From Rapana venosa (Eukaryota > Mollusca > Gastropoda > Neogastropoda > Muricidae): 64,000 bases of DNA. Below the pieces are notes generated by a model. It was not told the origin of the DNA. It ran no database searches and worked only from the letters and a program-made list of their open reading frames with translations. The position numbers were made by a program, and so were the translations under genes. Positions 47,954 through 59,921 of this stretch are shown here, piece by piece. Within the stretch, counting starts at the first letter, position 1. Each line of letters opens with the position of its first letter. The stretch spans positions 49,347,738 to 49,411,737 of the forward strand of contig CM054134.1 in assembly GCA_028751875.1 (NCBI GenBank). The letters are read 5' to 3'.

Positions 47954-50900
47954 CACACGCACAGATATGTGTATGCACCCATACCCACATAATTCACACA
48001 CAGGCACACACTCTTTTTTTCCACAGGCACAAAGAAGTATGTCCCTAAAAATACTCTACACACACATTCATCATACTAATAGCAACTAGCTTTAAGTGGG
48101 GGTGGGGGTGGAGGTGGGGGATTGTTCCTCGGCTAGAGCTCTGAGGTTCACCAATGGTGATATTTTTTAATATCTGACCGTTTTTGCCCACTATTAAAGT
48201 AGCCCCATTCCGACTTCAGGGATGATGTCTAAACACAACACCAGAGGGCAAATGGGTTTTAAAAAATATTTGTTGTCACACCAGCGGGAAAATGGGTTTC
48301 AAAAAATATTTTTTGTCATCCGTTCTTACCAGTACAAATGACCTACTCTTCCAAAAGGCAGAACGGGTTTTAATGTGAGCAAAGGACGTTCTGCATGCAT
48401 GTGTACATGGGGCCTTGCTTTATAGCCCAATCTGAAGGACCTTCAGAGGGTGGAGTCAATAATGATGTTGACTCCATGAGGAAAAAGCCCTTTCATGGAG
48501 GTATCCATGGTGGTTCAATCCTGGGCCATCAAGTCTCCAGTGCACCGCTCTAACCACAAGGCTATCTCCCCCCCCCCCCCCCACCCCCCCACCGCCACTC
48601 CCAATCTCATGTTCGTGTTTAAACAAGCAGTACTTTGTATCCAGTTCATATCAAAACTAATTCACACACTGGCCTATACATGACAACCAGGCTAGGTTCT
48701 CAAAATTGTTTTTGGCTGTGAAGATGTCAGACTGACAAATGCATGCACAATCATGAATTCTTTTAATACCCCCGACACATACACAGACAAATGTATGCAA
48801 TTTATCATTTTCACCCATCCCCCTTCTCTCACTCACTCACACGCACGCACACACACCTGCAAACAAGCACTGAAAAACCTAGAGACATACAACCACATAT
48901 ATATGCACACACTGACGACTGTCCCTCATCTGTATTTCAGATGGGAATGAGGTCACATAAACAAAAGTAACTTCTGTGTGAGGGCTTAAGATTCACTATC
49001 CATATCAATGCACTGAGCTTCACTGTCCACTCTCACAGGAAAACAAACACACCAGCAGCCAAAGTTAAACGAATACCCCCCCTCCCCCAAAGAAACCATT
49101 AACTGCTCATAAGGGAACGTGCTCTCCTCTAGGACAGCAGAGTGATGTTTCAAGCGTAAAATCTGCCACGATTATATGATAAACACAATACAATTACAGA
49201 ACACTCATCCCGATTCAAAATATCTTAAGACTAAGTTCTATACATTACAATACAATTACAGAACACTTATCCTGATTCAAAATATCTAACAGTACATACC
49301 ATTTTCTTTTCATGTCCCTCGTTTTTCTTTTTGTTACATGACCGTAAACCCTGAAATGGAATGACCTACAAGAAAGCAAGGAGGGAGTCACTTACGACCA
49401 GGGTTTGTGAACCCTCCAGGTCCATAGGTCGGGGCAGGATAACCTCCAGGTGGGGCTGGGGGAGGGGGTCCTGACAAAAAAACAAACACACATGCCTGTA
49501 ATTGCTGCCAGCTGACTGAAGGAAATCCTGAAAAAAAAAAAAAGGTAAAAGATCCATGTCTATCAAAGGCTGACCAATTCGATCAAATGTTCATCTTTTC
49601 CCAGTATACTGACTTTTCTTCGTTTAACTCATGGATGTCTGAAACACGCCTTCACTTGATACCTTCAAATCCAGCCTCAAAACACACTTATTTCCTACCT
49701 GAGACTTTCCCCCCAAATATCTGTCCCTAATTTTCAACTGCATTTTTCACCTTCTAAGTGTTGTTCCGAGTGTGTGTGTGTGTGTGTGTTGTTGTTGTTG
49801 TTGTGCGTTCCCCAGCTTTACGCCCTGGGGGTCACCCAGCACATGCACTCTGACTCACTCATCCCACCTGGGAATCACTGTGAGATAGGAAGTACACCAG
49901 GTGAGAAGTTTGCGTGTACGACTATTTTCAAGTACCTCGCCACATAGGCAGCCATACTCCGACTTCAGAGGATTTTTTCTCCTATAAAGGAGAGTGCAGG
50001 TTGTTATGTTAAGAGCTTGTCATGGCTGAAGGCAATCTCAACACAACATTTTAAACATAACAACATTTTAATGTAGGCCTTGGCAATTAGCTGACATCAA
50101 TAACCTGACACAGCTTTTGGCCTTGGCCAGGTGTGTGTGTGTGTGTGTGTGTGCGTGTGCGTGCGTGCATGCGTGCATACGTGCGCGCGCATGGTTTTGA
50201 AATCTGTTGTTCATTATGTTTAAGGAGAGTTGCATGCCTGTAAATGATTGAGTGCAAGCGCTTCGATTTGTTTGTCTTTTTACAAGATTCAGCGCTATAT
50301 AAATTCCATATATTATTATTATTATTATTATTATTAAACATCCATAGCAATCAAATAAGGGAATTTAAACTTTATTGTTTTGTGTGCTGCACATATGCAC
50401 TGATCTGTTTTACTCATGAATTTGATGTCACAAATGCAAAACTTGACATCTATCTCAAGTTTTACGTTTTCTTCTTCTTCGTCAAACAATAAGACAGCAA
50501 CTATTGTTGTCTGTCATATGAGCAAAAATGCGTTGTGTTGCAGTTAAGTGCACAACAAGTCAAGCCCAACGCTTCTGACTTTGGTGTGGGAGAGAATTAT
50601 CTTTGAAGACTTTCTAGAAAAAAAAAAAAGGCAGGAGAATTTGTATTTGTATTTGTATTTTGTATTTGTATTTTATTCTTTTATATCGAGGATAATGGAA
50701 TAAGCACTTATGTGCTTTTTTACATCCAGTCCCCGTGTGTATGCGGTTTTGTAAATTTTGTCATCTGTTCCCACCGGCACACAATGGCCTACTCTTACGA
50801 AAAGCGGAACAGGATTTAACGTGTACGCAAGATGTTCTGCGTGCGTTCGCACACGGGGCCTCGGTTTATAGTCTCATCCGAAGGAGAATGAACCAAGAAG

Positions 50901-53900
50901 GCAGAAAGTAGACAAGAAAGAGGTGATAGGGTAAAAAAGGAACCAGGCAGATCCAAAGAGAAAGAAAAGAGAGAATTCCATGTATAGAATTTACAGAAGA
51001 TGTGGACGCTACTGACACTGACAGGCTCCTGGCATCCCCAGAGGGAAAACTGACCATTTAAAAAGGACACAATACTGTTGTTACATATTGCTTTTTCTTT
51101 TTTGCTCCTCAGGTAGAGCACCAAAGATCACCAATGGTGAGATTTTGTGTATGCGACCATTTTTGCCGTCAATGAAGGTAGCTGTAATCTGACTTCAGGG
51201 ATGTATGCTGGAAATGTTCTTGATTCAATAGCCAACCAAATGCTGATATGAATTACGGGATCTTTATTGAGCATATTTGATCTTTTGCATGTGTATAATA
51301 TACACAAAGGAAATTAAGGCACTGGCAGGTCTGCACCTGAAGTTAACTGGGGCGATCGTAAAAATCCCCACCCATAATTCACCAGACGCCACCAAGATTC
51401 AAATCCAGGACTTCATTGACCCACTGGAGTGAAGTCGAACAGTCTCAACCACTCGGCTACGGTGTCTGTCGATACTGATGATTTAAAAAGGACACTATAT
51501 ATGTTTTAAAGAGTCAAAAGCAGCTAATTGCAGTCAACTGCCATGAATCCAAAAGAATTTTAAACCACCATCAATTTGGATATCGCTTCATGTTGTGAAG
51601 ACTTCTGAACACCATCAGCAGGAAACACAATTTTCTACTGATTTTTATAGAAGGGCTAGGGGAACAGCTCTTGAATGCAAAATAATGAAAAAGTTCTGAA
51701 TTCTGTATGGATTGCTGGGTTAGTTTTTAACCTTTCTAGACATTTCATTAAAGACAAACAAACAACAACAAAAACATAAGTCATATTCAGAACTTGACTT
51801 ATTTCCTGATAACAGAAAATAGACTGCAGAGTCCGTTGTGACAACTCTAACTACTTTCGAACTCTTCTTCTATCATCTTATTTTAATAAATCTTGAAAAT
51901 CACCCCCTACTCCTGTAGCCCCTCCCCCCCCCCCCCCCCCTTTCCCCTATTACACACTCATATACACACACAGGCTCTGGGTTTGATTCCAAGCTTTACC
52001 CCTTCTTCCTAGTTTGACAACAACAAAAATCGAGCTGAATATCAAAGTATTTTGGATGAGACTATAACCCAATGCCTTGTGTGTAAATGCACACAGAAAA
52101 TCTTGAGCTCACATTAAAAACCTGATCTGCCTTTCGGTAAAGTAAGCTATTTTGTGTCAGTAGGAACAGATTCAGATGACAATTTCAAAAATGCATGCAC
52201 AGAGGCGTCGTGCCCCCATCCCCATCAAAACAATCTGTCTTTCAAGATTAAGCTTTTTTTCCCCCTGCTTAACTTTTTTCTCTCTCTAGTATTTATAAGC
52301 TGAAAAGACTTGAACAAAATTACCACGTAATGAAGATGATTTTAATCCACTCTACAGGTGTTCTAATTTTTTCCCCCCTTTTCTTCATCCTGAAAACTTA
52401 CCCTGGCCATACGGATTGCCACCATATGGCTGCTGTCCTGGGGCACCATAGTGAGCGGGTGGAGGGGGTGGGTATGCTGCCTGAGGAGGAGGGACATGTC
52501 CTGCAGGATAGCCTCCTGGGGGACCATAAGCTCCTGCTGGAGCACCGTAAGCTCCTGGTGGAGCCCCATAGGCTCCTGGTGGAGCACCATAGGCTCCTGG
52601 TGGAGCACCATAGGCTGCTCCAGGGACACCATGGGGCATATGACCATGCTTGCCTCCATGTTTCCCACCTTTTTTCAAGTAGTACGGTTGACCTCCCCAT
52701 GGCTGTCCAAACAAAACAACAAATGTTCAAAATCTGTGTTTGATGATTATGTTTACATTTTCGATTCTAGCAATTTTAAACTAGAATGCCTGCTTTGTTG
52801 GCCAAAGATATTTCCAGGATTTTGGCAGAATTATGTCTTGATGCCTGAAATCTACCATGTTCATCACCAACTTTTTATTCTCTCTCTGTATACAGATCCT
52901 GAAGCTTTTGGCCATTGTAAATGCTATGAGCAGGATATGCACTGGGTCAGCAAGGTGAGAATAAGAGACTGATATAGTAATCTATATAACAATTTGAAAA
53001 AAAAGAAGACTATATATGATGTAATGCATTGTTCCTGCAATTATCTACACAGAATGGAAGTTGTTGATCAGGATGCACACTCCTGACTTCAGGTTTGAAA
53101 GCAGTTTCAACCAAAATGCTTCCAAAAAATTTAGCTGATAGCTGTGTCCAACTGAAATTGCTATAGCCCAACATGTTTCAGCTTATGATATTGAAAATCA
53201 AACTGTTACAGTTGACATAATACAATATTATACATAGTCACACCAATTTTAGTATACTGGTTAAACAATTTTAGTATACTGGTTAACTACCAGTATATGT
53301 CTCTTTTCCAACAAATCTTTTTTTTAAATTACGCCCTATCAAAGATTAGTTTTCCAAGCATGTGTATACATGTATGTGCTTTCAAAGTTTCATATGTTTT
53401 CACGCAACATGAACACACATAGACGCAAAAACACACACAGACACACACTAAAGCCTTCAGAAAAAAAAGCATTTAAAATGTTAAGTTTTGAAATTATAGG
53501 CAGACAGAGACAAAAAGACTTGTTAGAGTCAAATAAGAAAGGGTCAGGTTTTATCATTCTTGACTAAAAAGTCTTAACCTCTTAACTGCCCAGTGCAAGT
53601 GCACCCTATATGCCGGGGAATAAGATTCTTATGTACCACTTGCTATGTTCATATCCCTCTTACTCAGATATTCATCATCATTAGCCATTACACCCAGCGG
53701 TGTGTAGGGCAGCAATAAAGCGCTTCCACTCCTGCCTATTCTGGGCCAACCTAGTCACTGATCCCCAAGAGTGCTGCATGGCCTTCATCTCACTTTCTAC
53801 AGTTCTTCTCCACGTTGCTTTTGGTCTTCCTTTCTTTCTCCTTCCTTCTGGGGTCCAGTGCAATGCTGTTCTTGTGATTGACTGTGGGTCTCTTTGGAGG

Positions 53901-56393
53901 ATGTGCCCAATCCACTTCCACTGTCATCTGGTGATGATGGTTCCCATGTCTTCTTGCCTGCATCTCCGTAGTAGGTCTTCATTGGAGATCTTCTCTGGCC
54001 AAAAGATCCAGAGAATTCTTCGCAGGCATATGGTGTGGAAGGATCAAAGTTTGGTAAGATCCACTTCCGTCATCCTCCAGCACTCAGAACCGTACAGGAG
54101 CGTAGACACAACACAGCTCTGGTATAGCTTCAGCTTGGTGTTGGTGCTGTACTGAGTTGATCTCCAGATATTGTTCATCTCCCTAAACACATTCCTGGCC
54201 TTGCCCAGTCTGTTGTGGATGTCTTCTTTTGTGCCGCCCTTACTCAGATATTACTACTTGAATAATCCTGATAGTCTACCCAGTGACAGTATATATATCG
54301 TAGACTGCTTCGAGGCAAGCTCAAATTAGTTAGCGTGATATTTCACTGCGAAAATATATTTAAAATGTAAAAAATCAACAAAAAAATACACTTTCTTCAT
54401 CACTACTGTCGTTCTGAGTACCCACCATCTCAATAATGTCAAACATAAAAGTCCAGGCCAAATCTCATTCTTTTTTTTTTTAAATGCACTATTCCTGAAT
54501 CATACATGATCGTTTTCAAAACTGTCAGGTAAATTTTAAGTTTTATTTGCCACTTTCTCAGCTGTGTAAAGCTATTGATACCTTCAACAAGAAGTGTCAG
54601 CCATTTTGAACAAGAACTTCCCAAGCAGTCATGCATAAAAACACAAAATACGAGCTAAAAAACGATCGTTTTTGCCACAGTTTTTGCAGCTGGATGTTGC
54701 CAAGCAACAGGAGAGTGATCTCCACAAATTTTAGAGTTCTTTCCCTTTAACTGTAGTCAAGGAAGTTGGCTTGTACTTCGGTTTGACACACCGGAAATTT
54801 TCTGGGTTGTAGGCATATAGAGTGCACACGTAGCCCAAAAAAATTTCCGGGGTGGGGCAGTCTAGTGGTTAATGGCCTTGATGTACATTTCATCCTCCAT
54901 TTTTGAGTTTCACGATGTTCTGATTTGTGTTTGATTCAAGATCAGTCCTGTTAGCTATTAAAAAAACCAAACCGGCAAGGTAAACTACAGAATAACACAA
55001 TATTTGAAACTAGAGTTTAGGTTTGCTGTATCAAGTCACCAGGTGCAGAATAAGATTTTTGCTGGTCTCACCACATTGCAGACTGTACTGGAATAAGACA
55101 AGTGGATTCTATTGCTAAATGAGCTTCAGAAAGTTTTCATACTAATGACTTCAATACAACTGGCCTTATATCTTCACAAGATGAAATAAAATAAATTTGG
55201 ACAAGTTCAGTATATATGTATTCTAAATTGCTGAAATAGCATTTTTAAAATTTAAAAAATAAAGGAGGAAAGAAATGTTCACAAATTATTATCAAATGTA
55301 TGGAACACAAAATTTTCCCAAAATGTGGCATGTTTAAGGTCTCAATGTTCTATTACAGTCCATCATCTATTTTTGGATTGCCAAATTCTTAAAAGACTTG
55401 CTCACAGACAAAGAAGAAAATTGATACAAGTTCAACATTTGGGAACATTAAGAGTGTATGATGCTATTCTCAGCAACATGTAACATCAACTGCTGAAGGA
55501 GTGACGGATTTATAATTTCACAGTGGGAATGTTACTAGAGTAATTACTTTAATCCTTTACCTGTTTAAATTACCTAGTAGTGAACAGACATTAAACCAAG
55601 GAAAAAAGACAAAAAGCTACATGCTGCACTTACAGTCAGTATAACAGACAAAAAGCTACATGCTGCACTTACAGTCAGTATAACAATCACAAATACCCAG
55701 TGTCATATATTTTATGCTCAGTTGAACAGGATCTACTTACTGGTATTGTGCCAGGAGCAATCATACCCTGAAAAAAGAAAACAGATGATGTCAAAAGAGC
55801 ATTCTTATTCAAAATTATTTTTTTTGCTTTTTTAAAATTTAAATTAACTAGTTCTACATATTTCAGTATAACAAAAAATCAACACTCAATTTAAGAGTAG
55901 GATGTAGTGTTGGGATGCTTGTAGCAAAGTCAGTGTACGTTTCTTTTACTAAGTGTAATGTGTTATTTATTTATTTATACATTTTTCTTTTCTTTCTTTT
56001 TCCTTCTTTTTTTAAAAGTGCACTTAAGTGTGTTTTTGAAGAGTGAATTTTATTACTTTCTGTGATAAATGTTTATGCTGATTATTTTTATGTTATACAT
56101 GGCTTGTGACCACATAGAGATAGAGTTGGGTTTTGAAGACAAAAATCACATTAGTACATGGAAATGATAAATAATGAACTGCAGGAAACTATATTTTCAC
56201 TTTTGTAAAAAAAAAGCAACTTGAAAATTAAGATAATATTTTTTAGAAGAATTACAGGTACCTTTTTCATCTGTTTCCTCCACTTCTTGCGCTCTTTCTT
56301 TTGATGCTTTGGCAAATGTTTCCATTCATCATCTGAAGAGTCAGAGCTGCTTGAAGAAGAGCTGTGTTTTCCATATTTCTTATGCTTTCCCAT
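47869..56393 (-). CDS. Unnamed Lys/His/Ser-rich + Gly/Pro/Tyr-rich protein (182 aa)
   Basis: CDS is five exons on minus: 56262-56393, 55741-55767, 52402-52702, 49396-49470, 47869-47882. Every junction has GT-AG sites and matching phase. N-terminus: MGKHKKYGKH, seven Ser, then DSSDDEWKHLPKHQKKERKK, a basic, Ser-rich block that could be a nuclear-localisation or phosphorylation region (inference). Then GMIAPGTIP, then PWGGQPYYLKKGGKHGGKHG and three to four copies of GAYGAPP, PPPP runs, GQQPYGGNPYGQ and a short end GFTNPGQHPH. There is no signal peptide, membrane segment or known enzyme domain. The composition recalls PRR13-type proteins, which carry a similar His/Lys/Ser block at the opposite end, but I claim no homology. 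It looks disordered. An in-frame exon upstream of 56419 is possible, as the frame stays open to the acceptor. Confidence 0.8.
47919..47950. repeat. CA microsatellite
   Basis: (CA)n about 35 bp upstream of the last exon's acceptor. Confidence 0.9.
48115..48580 (-). mobile_element. SINE family A, long subfamily copy
   Basis: Contains an internal 45-bp tandem duplication (AAATGGGTTT..AAAAAATATT at 48250-48318). Head at 48540-48568, followed by a C-run. Confidence 0.78.
49396..49470 (-). CDS. Gly/Pro/Tyr-rich gene, exon 4
   Basis: Acceptor TTTTGTCAG|GAC, donor GGTC|GTAAGT. Encodes PPPPAPPGGYPAPTYGPGGF then TNPG. Confidence 0.88.
49625..50340 (+). mobile_element. LINE family I 3' end, interrupted by repeat C
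   Basis: Left part 49625-49790 (ORF end and GT tract) and right part 50130-50340 (GT tract, the AGTTGCATGCCTGTAAATG tail, (ATT)n) are colinear with 2240-2675. The family C copy lies in the (GT)n between them. Confidence 0.8.
49795..50135 (-). repeat. Interspersed repeat family C, copy 5 (nested)
   Basis: Inverse of copies 1-3: from GTTGTTGTTGTTGTGCGTTCC to CTTTTGGCCTTGGCCAGG, with GT repeats on both sides. Confidence 0.85.
50488..51056 (-). repeat. Repeat family E, copy interrupted by a SINE
   Basis: 50488-50640 and 50890-51056 together make one family E element on minus, colinear with 30771-31095. Confidence 0.75.
50633..50889 (-). mobile_element. SINE family A nested in repeat E, with target-site duplication
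   Basis: AGGAGAAT at 50633-50640 and 50882-50889 flanks a head-truncated SINE A (50641-50881) beginning with (TTTGTA)n. The E element reads continuously when the insert is removed. Confidence 0.85.
51057..51496 (-). mobile_element. SINE A fragment + SINE family B copy between direct repeats
   Basis: TTTAAAAAGGACAC occurs at 51057-51070 and 51483-51496. Between them are a SINE A long-subfamily 3' piece (51105-51200) and a full family B SINE on minus (51229-51474): head TAGCCGAGTGG and GGATTTGAATC, body CTTCAGGTGCAGACCTGC, tail GATCAAATATGCTC. Confidence 0.7.
51920..51942. repeat. Poly(C) tract
   Basis: C-run of about 20. I see nothing else in 51500-52040. Confidence 0.85.
52045..52215 (+). 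mobile_element. SINE family A copy (+), diverged
   Basis: GGATGAGACTATAACCCAATG through CAGTAGGAACAGATTCAG in A-body order. Confidence 0.65.
52402..52702 (-). CDS. Gly/Pro/Tyr-rich gene, exon 3 (repeat domain)
   Basis: Acceptor TTTGGACAG|CCATGG, donor CAGG|GTAAGT; 100 codons with GAYGAPP repeats, KHGGKHGH and PPPPPAHYGAP. Confidence 0.92.
52985..53650. other. Intron sequence, nothing recognised
   Basis: Short tandem duplication CAATTTTAGTATACTGGTTAA (53243-53285), no gene. Confidence 0.5.
53659..53672. repeat. Target-site duplication, left
   Basis: CTTACTCAGATATT, repeated at 54239-54252. Confidence 0.9.
53673..54238 (-). mobile_element. RTE-like LINE, 5'-truncated insertion
   Basis: The minus strand encodes the RT C-terminal end: KARNVFREMNNIWRS, TKLKLYQSCVVSTLLYGSEC, RWQWKWIGHILQRDP, LHWTPEGRRKKGRPKATWRR and a final AGCNG stop, then (TGATGA). 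The 14-bp target duplication is perfect. It is a different LINE lineage from the one at 3715-4470. Confidence 0.92.
54239..54252. repeat. Target-site duplication, right
   Basis: Second copy of CTTACTCAGATATT. Confidence 0.9.
54253..55740. other. Intron of the Gly/Pro/Tyr-rich gene
   Basis: AT-rich. A 39-bp perfect tandem duplication (GACAAAAAGCTACATGCTGC...) lies at 55607-55684. No exon seen. Confidence 0.5.
55741..55767 (-). CDS. Gly/Pro/Tyr-rich gene, exon 2 (27 nt)
   Basis: Acceptor TTTTTTCAG|GGT, donor CCA|GTAAGT; micro-exon encoding GMIAPGTIP, phase 0 on both sides. Confidence 0.85.
56262..56393 (-). CDS. Gly/Pro/Tyr-rich gene, exon 1 (coding part)
   Basis: Exon body runs 56262-56419 (acceptor GTCCGCAG|GTTC, donor AAAAAG|GTACCT). 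The ATG at 56393 starts MGKHKKYG. The 26 nt before it are taken as 5' UTR but are also open. Confidence 0.85.
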
Positions 56394-56684
56394 TCTTGCT
56401 TCTTCAACTGTTAAAGAACCTGCGGACACACAGACTCATGGTGGTTGGTGCTCAAAACAGTCATTTCTAATTTCCAATTATAAAAATTCATGTGTGTGTG
56501 TGTGTGTGCGTGTGCATGCGTGCGTAGACACAGACACACAGGCAGTTGACCAAAATAGCTCCAATAACTTGAGTTCTGTTTCTTCATACATACTTAGACT
56601 GTTAATGACAACCAATGAAAAGAATGTTTGCCCTATCCCAATTATGCAGTAGGCCTAAGGCAGGGAAAAAAACTACCATCACAT

Positions 56685-56706
56685 ATATATATATATATAT
56701 ATATAT
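56685..56706. repeat. TA microsatellite
   Basis: Short (AT)n. A GT tract lies at 56490-56510. Confidence 0.9.
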
Positions 56707-56875
56707 GTCTGGCCCGATTGCCATCTGCAATGTCTGCCTCTCAAATGTTAACTTAATGCTCCAACAGTAACATTATTGCTACTGTTAAAAGTAAAAGACA
56801 ATTCATTGGCTAGCTTAACAACTTTGTTTCATTTTCACGTACCTAATGCATAACTTTTCAATAGTTTGTTTAGCC

Positions 56876-57195
56876 CCCGGATATGCCGGGGGCCTGTCAG
56901 TATAAATAGTATCCCCACTTTCTTGAAATTCTGTGATAGGAATTCCCCCCTTTTCTATCCCTCTCTGTTTCTGCCTTGTTGCTTTTCTTCCTATCACCTC
57001 CTTGTTTAGTATTTCCTGCTTTCTTGGTTCATTCCCCTGCCTTTTCCCCAGAAAGATTTAAAAGACAACAGTTCTCTTCCATGATGCAGTTGGATGCACT
57101 GGGCCTGACTTATCAGGTGTTCAACAGCAATGAAATGCATTTTCATTCTTAAGACAGACAACAATAGTTTTGTCTGAGTGTTTGATGAAAAGATG
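56876..57195 (+). repeat. Repeat family E, copy 5
   Basis: ATGCCGGGGGCCTGTCAG left end, pyrimidine-rich body, and right end CAGACAA..TTGTCTG (7-bp inverted repeat). Confidence 0.75.
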
Positions 57196-57199
57196 AAGA

Positions 57200-58690
57200 A
57201 GGTAGTTTGCTTTTGTTGTATGGGATAAAGATAGTTTGCTTTCGTTGTTTGGGATAGACTTTGGGCACAATTTTCTAGAACTGATACTAAATGATCGGTC
57301 AGGAATTACATCAAGTAGTCTTAGTTGCATAATGTATTTTTCAACTGAATGCTCATAATGAATCATATTCCCCCCTAGCCCCACCCCATCCCACAAATGC
57401 AAGCATACTGTGCTTTTAAATTATGGGTGTTTTTTGGGGGGCTTCATTTTAGATCTCAATCCATTCATTACCCAGTCAAAATAGCCTTGTAGCCCAGACT
57501 AACTATTTCTCTGAAACTAAAAGTAGACTGACAGCTGGAATTATACATTGTGCAGGGCTTACTCTCCCCCCCCCCCCCCCCCCCCCCCCCTTCATTACCC
57601 CCTTAAGGAGGCCTTGCAGCAAACTGATTCTCTCTGAAACTGTAGGCCTAAAGTTGAAACTTTTGATGGCTGTTAGTGTTACTTTAAATGTTAATGATGC
57701 TCCACCATAACCACAATTCCCCATGTGTGTATATGTTTCTCTGTGTGTGGGTCTGGGATGTGTGTGTGAGTGTGTGTATGTATGTATTGTGTGTGTGTGT
57801 GTGTGTTGGGAGGTGAGGGGGGCATGACTCTTACTCATAGGTCTCTTCACTGGAAGTCATACTGATACTAAACAGGAAATTATGTTGATGTTGAAATCTA
57901 CAAAGTAAGGCCTACATCATGCCATAGAAATGTGTGTGTGTGTGTGTGTGTGTGCGGCATGTGCACGGCTTCCTATTGCCTGACCCTGTACTGTTTGGTT
58001 GATATCTATAACTGGCTGATGGTCCTGGTGTTGTATAATATTAATACAGTGCACTCCTACCATGTTGTATGAGACCTATGGACACCTCAAACTTCGGTTG
58101 AAAAATAAAAGTACAGTACAAGAAAAGAACAAAACAACATAGATGATCGGGTTAAAAAAACAACCACACACACTCACACGAGAAGGCTAAAGCGACCATC
58201 TACTTAACTGGTCTCCTATTTAAATGGTATGTACTGATTTTCCAAACCAAAAGCTCACAACGCCCAACCTACCAGTCTGTGATGTATTGTTTGGTATGGG
58301 GGTGTTTAAGACCGGAAACTTGTCGAACGTTTAAGCTTTCGGCCGCACTCCAGCTTCAAGTTTTGGCCCCTTTTCAACTGTTTGCTCTATAAACTTAAAC
58401 ACATATCTAGCACTAACCATTGCATCCTCAAAATAAAAAATCGCTTTGTGCGAAAGACTAATTTATATCTCAAAACTTATTTGATTTAACACGAAGTTGG
58501 TTCGTCTTTATCTTATATTTATTAAAAAAAGAAACAAAATCAGTAAACATTGCACCCCCTCAGTCTTGTAGTCTGCTAGCCTCCTATGAGGCTACCCTTC
58601 CATTAATATTTCTTAGGAAAAGGGGGGGGGGGGGGGGGGGGGGGGGGGAGAAAGAAATTCAAACAAAGAACTTTGCATACTCATCGGATA
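57200..58690. other. Intergenic, nothing firm
   Basis: C-run at 57567-57590, GT tracts at 57730-57805 and 57931-57953, G-run at 58622-58649. GACCGGAAACTTG at 58310 could belong to the promoter of the minus-strand gene (weak). Confidence 0.4.
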
Positions 58691-58815
58691 GAGCTTAATT
58701 TTTTTTGCTTGTGTCTCCGCATCAGTGTGTCTCTGTGTCTGGGCGTCTCTGTGTCACTGTGTCTGGGTGTGTGTTTTCCTTTTTCCTCAAGTAAAAAAAA
58801 AAAGTTTCAAAAACT

Positions 58816-58854
<39 letters not shown>

Positions 58855-59360
58855 TTGGTCATACTTACTTACTGACTCTTGTGCTCAATCTACTAAACTT
58901 GTACTGTTAAACGTGTGATCATGGCATGAACACACGAGACTGTACAGCAGGGAGAACCAGCACATCAGTTTTTGTTGGAGTTGTTTAGGTGTGTGTGTGT
59001 GTGTGTGTGTGTTGCTTTTTTTTTTTTTTTTTAGTGGGGGGGGGGGGATCTACTGGTATGTGTGTGAATTAATTTTGGCTAGCACTCCAGATGTCATTTT
59101 TCTGTGACAGATTTGAATACAGTGAAGTGTGTAAAAACTGTGTAATGGATCTCCTGGACTAGTTACTGAGGGGATTTATTCAGTTACAGGACAAATTACT
59201 GAATGATTTCATTGGACAGGCCCCCAGTGCTTTGCCTAGCAAACTCGCCTGTGGCTTTTATCATCAAGTCAGTAAGTGGCTTCAATGAAAACTACACTAG
59301 GAGGCACATAATCGTCAACAATTTATCTAACTTTTTTTTCTGACAGAATTTGCTTGTGCA
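58690..59360. other. Simple repeats, no gene
   Basis: GT tracts at 58819-58850 and 58989-59012, a T-run at 59016-59032 and a G-run at 59036-59047. Confidence 0.5.
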
Positions 59361-59430
59361 TCGGCCGCCATGGCACAGTGGTTGTTATGTTGGGTTACTG
59401 GCGGTAAGGTCATGGGTTTGAATCCCTTTA
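59360..59430 (+). mobile_element. tRNA-like SINE head
   Basis: GCCATGGCACAGTGGTTGTTA and GGGTTTGAATCCC give an A/B box pair. The anticodon region does not fold as a normal tRNA, so it is called a SINE remnant. 59430-59915 shows nothing recognised. Confidence 0.45.
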
Positions 59431-59921
59431 AGTTATAGTTTTTGTTGTTTTGTTTTTAACTCTGGCCAGCTTCTATCAAGAGAGAGTTCACTAGGGGTTC
59501 AGTGGGAAGACTGGAACTATGCAGCTGAGATTCATCCGCTTTGCAGATGCAATTTCGAGAGTGTTGCACACAGCAGGTGTCTGTATCTCTTGGGCCTGTT
59601 GATGCCAGGATACATTATGATAGAAAGTGTAGAATATAGCCATGTAAAGTTGACTCAAATCAGGTGCACCGCCATAGCAACATCCCTACTTCATCCTAAT
59701 CACCACTGATCACCATGCAACGGAAGAAAATTGTCTCTGATTGGGTGGCCCTTGTTGTTCTGATCTCAGGGTGACCTCAGTAGGTTTCCTTCATAGTTCT
59801 GTGCCTGTTTGAGTTAGTGTAAAAGACTTCAGGGTGTGAAGTTTATAGGAGAAATCGAGGATCAGTGTGGTGGTCTCCAACCGGGGTGGGCGTCTCACTC
59901 TGGCTGGCTCTACCACTAACC

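Noticed and set aside
52330..52972. Plus-strand frames over the Gly/Pro/Tyr exon
   Set aside because: Antisense shadows; the minus strand has splice sites and consistent phases with four other exons.
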